A stretch of 64,000 nt of DNA from Rathayibacter_A sp036510655 (GTDB lineage Bacteria; Actinomycetota; Actinomycetes; Actinomycetales; Microbacteriaceae), in the NCBI GenBank assembly GCA_036510655.1, contig DATCDQ010000113.1, forward strand, positions 1 through 64,000, given 5' to 3'. The position numbers and the translations under genes were made by a program. The notes under the pieces were generated by a model that was not told the origin of the DNA, ran no database searches, and worked only from the letters and a program-made list of their open reading frames with translations. Below are positions 60,903 to 64,000 of this stretch, one piece after another. Position 1 is the first letter of the stretch, and every line of letters starts with the position of its first letter.

Positions 60903-63205
60903 GCATCGACGAGCGCAAGCTGGACGTCATCGAAACCGAGCAAATCGAAGTGACGAAACCGAAGACGTGGGCCGCGGGCATCCCGGGGATCATGCATTCG
61001 GTGGGCCCCGCCGTGAAGGAAATGGGCGTTGCTCGCAGCGCAAAACTGCTGACCTCGATGAACCACAAGGACGGCTTCGACTGCATGAGTTGCGCGTGGC
61101 CCGATCCCTCGCATCGCAAGATCGCCGAGTTCTGTGAGAACGGTGCGAAGGCGGTCACATGGGAGGCGACGCCGGTGACGGTGCCGACGACTTTCTGGGC
61201 GGAGCATCCGATCGACGATCTGCTGACCCGCTCGGATTACTGGCTGGGTATGCAGGGTCGGTTGATGGAGCCGGTCTACAAGCGTGCGGACAGCGACCGG
61301 TATGAGCCGGTCAGCTGGGAAGACGCGTTCCGCATCATTGCAGACAAGCTCAATGGACTCGATTCTCCTGATGAGGCTGCGTTCTACACGAGCGGGCGGG
61401 CGTCGAACGAGGCGGCGTTCGAGTATCAGACGTTCGTGCGGGCATTCGGCACGAACAACCTGCCGGACTGCTCGAACATGTGCCACGAATCCACCGGCGC
61501 CGCCCTGGGCGAGGTGATCGGAGTCGGCAAGTGCACCGTCAGCTATGACGATTTTGCGAAGGCTGATCTGATCATCATCATGGGCCAGAACCCCGGCACC
61601 AACCATCCGCGGATGCTGACCGCGCTTGAAGAGGCGAAGCACGCTGGTGCAAGCATCGTCGCCATCAATCCGTTGCCGGAGGCCGGACTGATGCGGTACA
61701 AGAACCCACAGCGGGTCAGCGGCTGGATCGGCAAGGGCACGGGCCTGGCAGACCAGTTCCTGCAGATCCGCCTGGGCGGCGACATGGCACTGATGCAGGC
61801 GGTGAGCAAACGCGTACTGGACGCTGAGGACGCGCACCCCGGCACGGTGCTCGACCAAGCCTTCATCGACCGCTACTGCCAGGGTTTCGACGAACTGAAG
61901 GAGCATCTGTCACACCTCGACGAGCAGGCCGTGCTTGACGCGACGGGGCTCACCCGCCGCGAGATCGACGACTTGGCCGGGCGCTACATGAAGGCAGACA
62001 AGGTCATCATCACCTGGGCCATGGGCCTGACCCAGCACAAGAAAGCTGTGCCGACGATCAAAGAGATCATGAACCTGTTGCTCTTGCGCGGCAACATCGG
62101 CAAGCCGGGCGCCGGGGCATCCCCGATCCGCGGTCACAGCAACGTGCAAGGGGACCGCACGATGGGCATCTGGGAGAAGATGCCGTCGGCGTTCCTCGAC
62201 GCGATGGAAAAGGAGTTCGGGTTCGCCGTTCCGCGTGAGAACGGAGTCGACAGCGTCGACGGCGTTCGCGCGATGGCGGACGGCAAGATCAAGGTGTGGA
62301 TCGCGCTCGGCGGAAACCTCGTCGCGGCGATCTCAGACACGAAGGCGGCTGAGGCCGCGATGCACGGCACCGAGATGACCGTTCAGATCTCCACCAAGCT
62401 CAACCGGTCGCACGCCGTGATCGGCACGGAGGCCCTTATTCTGCCGACGATGGGCCGCACGGAGATCGACAGGCAGGCGTCCGGGGAGCAGTTCGTCTCG
62501 GTCGAGGATACGGTTTGTGCCGTGCATCCGTCGTGGGGCAAGGTCGACCCGGTGTCGCCGCATCTGTTGAGCGAAGTCGCGATCGTGTCGCGGCTTGCCC
62601 GCGCGGTTCTCGGCGACAAAGTTCCCGTCGACTGGGCCGCATTCGAGCATAACTACGACACGATCAGGGAGCACATCGGCCACGTGGCACCTGGCTGCTC
62701 GGATTACAACGAGAAGATCCGCCAGGATGGCGGATTCGTCCTCCCGCATGGGCCGCGTGACTCGCGCACCTTCCCGACTGCGACCGGCAAGGCCATCCTC
62801 ACGGTCAACGAGCTCGAAGCGATCGAGTGCCCGCCCGGACGGCTACTACTGCAGACGATGCGAGCGCACGATCAGTTCAACACGACGATCTACAGCCTCA
62901 ACGATCGGTATCGCGGCGTGAAGAAGGGGCGCGATGTCATCTTCGTCAACCCCAAGGATCTCGCGGAGCTCGGCCTCGTCGACGGGCAGATGGTCGACGT
63001 CTACAGTGAGTTCCGTGACGACGTGGAACGCGTGTGCCGCAACTTCCGGGTGATCTCCTACCCGTCGGCTCGCGGATGCGCGGCTGCGTATTTTCCGGAG
63101 GCGAACCCGCTCGTGCCGTTGGACAGCACGGCGGAGGTCAGCAACACTCCTGCGTCGAAGTCCGTGGTCATTCGGATCGAGCCGGCGGCGGCGATGGTCG
63201 CCTAG
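60899..63205 (+). CDS. FdhF/YdeP-type molybdopterin oxidoreductase (probable formate dehydrogenase)
   Basis: 768-residue protein of the DMSO reductase superfamily. Cys62, Cys65 and Cys79 (FDCMSCAWPDP...EFCENG) are the candidate N-terminal cluster ligands. Cys195-His196 in NMCHESTG sits where formate dehydrogenase H has Sec-His. VSWEDAFRIIADKL, GQNPGTNHPRML and IRGHSNVQGDRTMGIWEK bind the bis-MGD cofactor; the C-terminal domain ends in VISYPSARGCAAAYFPEANPLVP. No Tat signal is present, so it is cytosolic. ATG 60899 overlaps fdhD. Formate is the likely substrate because of FdhD and the upstream formate-producing pathway, but YdeP homologues remain poorly characterised. Confidence 0.88.
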   Translation: MSIDERKLDVIETEQIEVTKPKTWAAGIPGIMHSVGPAVKEMGVARSAKLLTSMNHKDGFDCMSCAWPDPSHRKIAEFCENGAKAVTWEATPVTVPTTFWAEHPIDDLLTRSDYWLGMQGRLMEPVYKRADSDRYEPVSWEDAFRIIADKLNGLDSPDEAAFYTSGRASNEAAFEYQTFVRAFGTNNLPDCSNMCHESTGAALGEVIGVGKCTVSYDDFAKADLIIIMGQNPGTNHPRMLTALEEAKHAGASIVAINPLPEAGLMRYKNPQRVSGWIGKGTGLADQFLQIRLGGDMALMQAVSKRVLDAEDAHPGTVLDQAFIDRYCQGFDELKEHLSHLDEQAVLDATGLTRREIDDLAGRYMKADKVIITWAMGLTQHKKAVPTIKEIMNLLLLRGNIGKPGAGASPIRGHSNVQGDRTMGIWEKMPSAFLDAMEKEFGFAVPRENGVDSVDGVRAMADGKIKVWIALGGNLVAAISDTKAAEAAMHGTEMTVQISTKLNRSHAVIGTEALILPTMGRTEIDRQASGEQFVSVEDTVCAVHPSWGKVDPVSPHLLSEVAIVSRLARAVLGDKVPVDWAAFEHNYDTIREHIGHVAPGCSDYNEKIRQDGGFVLPHGPRDSRTFPTATGKAILTVNELEAIECPPGRLLLQTMRAHDQFNTTIYSLNDRYRGVKKGRDVIFVNPKDLAELGLVDGQMVDVYSEFRDDVERVCRNFRVISYPSARGCAAAYFPEANPLVPLDSTAEVSNTPASKSVVIRIEPAAAMVA

Positions 63206-63234
63206 CCGCTCGGCACACCACGCGAGAGACAGGT

Positions 63235-63329
63235 TGACCCCCGGAGGCCGAGGCACACGAGTCGATGTTGGGGTTGAGTGCCGTTTATCGGGTTCTCGCG
63301 GCACGTGTGTCACGCCATCCGGGGGTTCA
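63235..63329. terminator. long imperfect inverted repeat after fdhF
   Basis: TGACCCCCGGAGGCCGAGGC... (63235-63261) pairs with CACGTGTGTCACGCCATCCG... (63302-63329). An inner GTGCCG/CGGCAC pair narrows the loop. It lies between the convergent FdhF-type and LuxR-type genes and could terminate both. The rest of 63206-63419 shows no gene. Confidence 0.55.
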
Positions 63330-63419
63330 CTCCGACGCTAGTCGCTCGGCAGGCTCGTCGCCAGCATCGTAAGGCAGAACCGTTAGTTCTTGACGGCTCT
63401 GGTCGGACGCGCTGACGCA

Positions 63420-64000
63420 CTACGCGGTCGTCGAGGAGAGACCCGCCCCTGCCGCCGCCGTGATTTGTCGCAATTCGCGGCGTGACGCAATGCCGAGCTT
63501 GCCGAGAATGTTGCGCACGTGAAAGTTGACCGTCGTCACAGACACGTAAAGCAGTTCGGCTACTTCGCGATTGGTCAATCCCGTCGCGATCGCGTGCGCG
63601 ACCTGTCGTTCGCGCGTGGTTAACGAGGCGAACGGATCGACGGGCTGCTGCTCTGTGGGGACTCCCGCGCGCGGATGCGTCGAGTTCTCGTCGCGGAGGT
63701 GTTGCGACTCGGCGTTGCAGCGCGCGAGATAGGGGGCAGCCCCCAGTCGACGGAAGGTCGCTGCAGCCGCCGCCAGCGCGGCGAAGACTTCTGCTGTGCG
63801 GCCGTTTGCACGGAGGAGTCTGGCGTAATCGAACTGCGCGATCGCAAGCGGAAACGGATGCTGCGCCGCAGCGGGCTCCGCGCACGCACGCTTGTAGCAG
63901 GCGGCAGCCTGTTCCAGGCGCCCCTCAGCCTCCGCGACGCGACCCTGCAACCACGCCAGCGATCCGTAGGACGGGAGCCAACGCGAGCCCGGCTCGGCGC
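63420..64000 (-). CDS. LuxR family regulator, C-terminal part
   Basis: The frame is open to the window edge, so only the C-terminal ~193 residues are seen. The visible part begins with a helical TPR-like region (AEAEGRLEQAAACYKRACAE; FDYARLLRANGRTAEVFAALAAAAATFRRLGA) and ends with a LuxR helix-turn-helix (LTTRERQVAHAIATGLTNREVAELLYVSVTTVNFHVRNILGKLG). This is the layout of large LAL-type ATPase regulators, whose AAA domain would lie beyond the edge. It converges with the fdhF-type gene. Confidence 0.85.
   Translation of the reverse strand, partial: AEPGSRWLPSYGSLAWLQGRVAEAEGRLEQAAACYKRACAEPAAAQHPFPLAIAQFDYARLLRANGRTAEVFAALAAAAATFRRLGAAPYLARCNAESQHLRDENSTHPRAGVPTEQQPVDPFASLTTRERQVAHAIATGLTNREVAELLYVSVTTVNFHVRNILGKLGIASRRELRQITAAAGAGLSSTTA

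Overview
The window looks like a chromosomal segment from a high-GC Gram-positive bacterium (Actinomycetota), most likely of the Microbacteriaceae or a close relative. This is inferred from the GC-rich code, GTG and TTG starts, actinobacterial gene fusions (MobA-DUF6457, MoeB-rhodanese) and an Arthrobacter-type dimethylglycine oxidase/sarcosine oxidase cluster. No 16S gene or other taxonomic marker is present, so family level is an inference. I found no tRNA, rRNA, CRISPR array, transposase or prophage gene.

Layout: (1) 0.2-6.6 kb holds housekeeping genes: an aldo/keto reductase, metG, a TatD nuclease, rsmA, ispE (MEP pathway), moaD and a membrane protein. (2) 6.7-11.6 kb is a divergent molybdenum cofactor block, mobA-moeA leftward and moeA-moaC-mog rightward. 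(3) 11.6-15.4 kb has an alpha/beta hydrolase facing a PucR-type regulator, a Pr6Pr membrane protein and a pentapeptide-repeat protein. (4) 15.6-21.8 kb is a complete mevalonate cluster: HMG-CoA synthase leftward, then mvaD, phosphomevalonate kinase and one ORF that fuses HMG-CoA reductase to mevalonate kinase. (5) 21.9-26.0 kb holds a truncated acetyltransferase, an ATPase-LuxR hybrid regulator, glutathione-independent formaldehyde dehydrogenase, a GlcG/HbpS protein and an SMR transporter. (6) 26.1-49.2 kb is a choline/glycine betaine catabolic island: three-component Rieske oxygenase, choline and betaine aldehyde dehydrogenases, ABC uptake system, dimethylglycine oxidase, SHMT, four-subunit sarcosine oxidase, PurU and a PLP-dependent ammonia-lyase, with IclR and GntR regulators. 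(7) 49.25-51.4 kb has a probable manganese (yybP-ykoY) riboswitch before a ferritin-like/VIT1 transporter, then an acyltransferase. (8) 51.5-63.2 kb returns to molybdenum: a Mop-type regulator with modABC, OsmC, moaA, moaE, moeB/moeZ, a DUF1611 protein, fdhD and an FdhF/YdeP-type oxidoreductase. The window ends inside a LuxR-type regulator.

The parts fit together. Choline is oxidised to betaine, which is demethylated stepwise to glycine. The methyl groups leave as formaldehyde or methylene-THF. Formaldehyde dehydrogenase and PurU would both yield formate, which the Mo-dependent FdhF-type enzyme could oxidise. Nearly all genes for making and loading its cofactor flank the island. SHMT and the ammonia-lyase could route glycine through serine to pyruvate.

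The most striking items are the HMG-CoA reductase-mevalonate kinase fusion, the riboswitch with an overlapping alternative hairpin, the three-component betaine monooxygenase, two families of palindromic intergenic repeats, and an unusual number of short in-frame tandem repeats.
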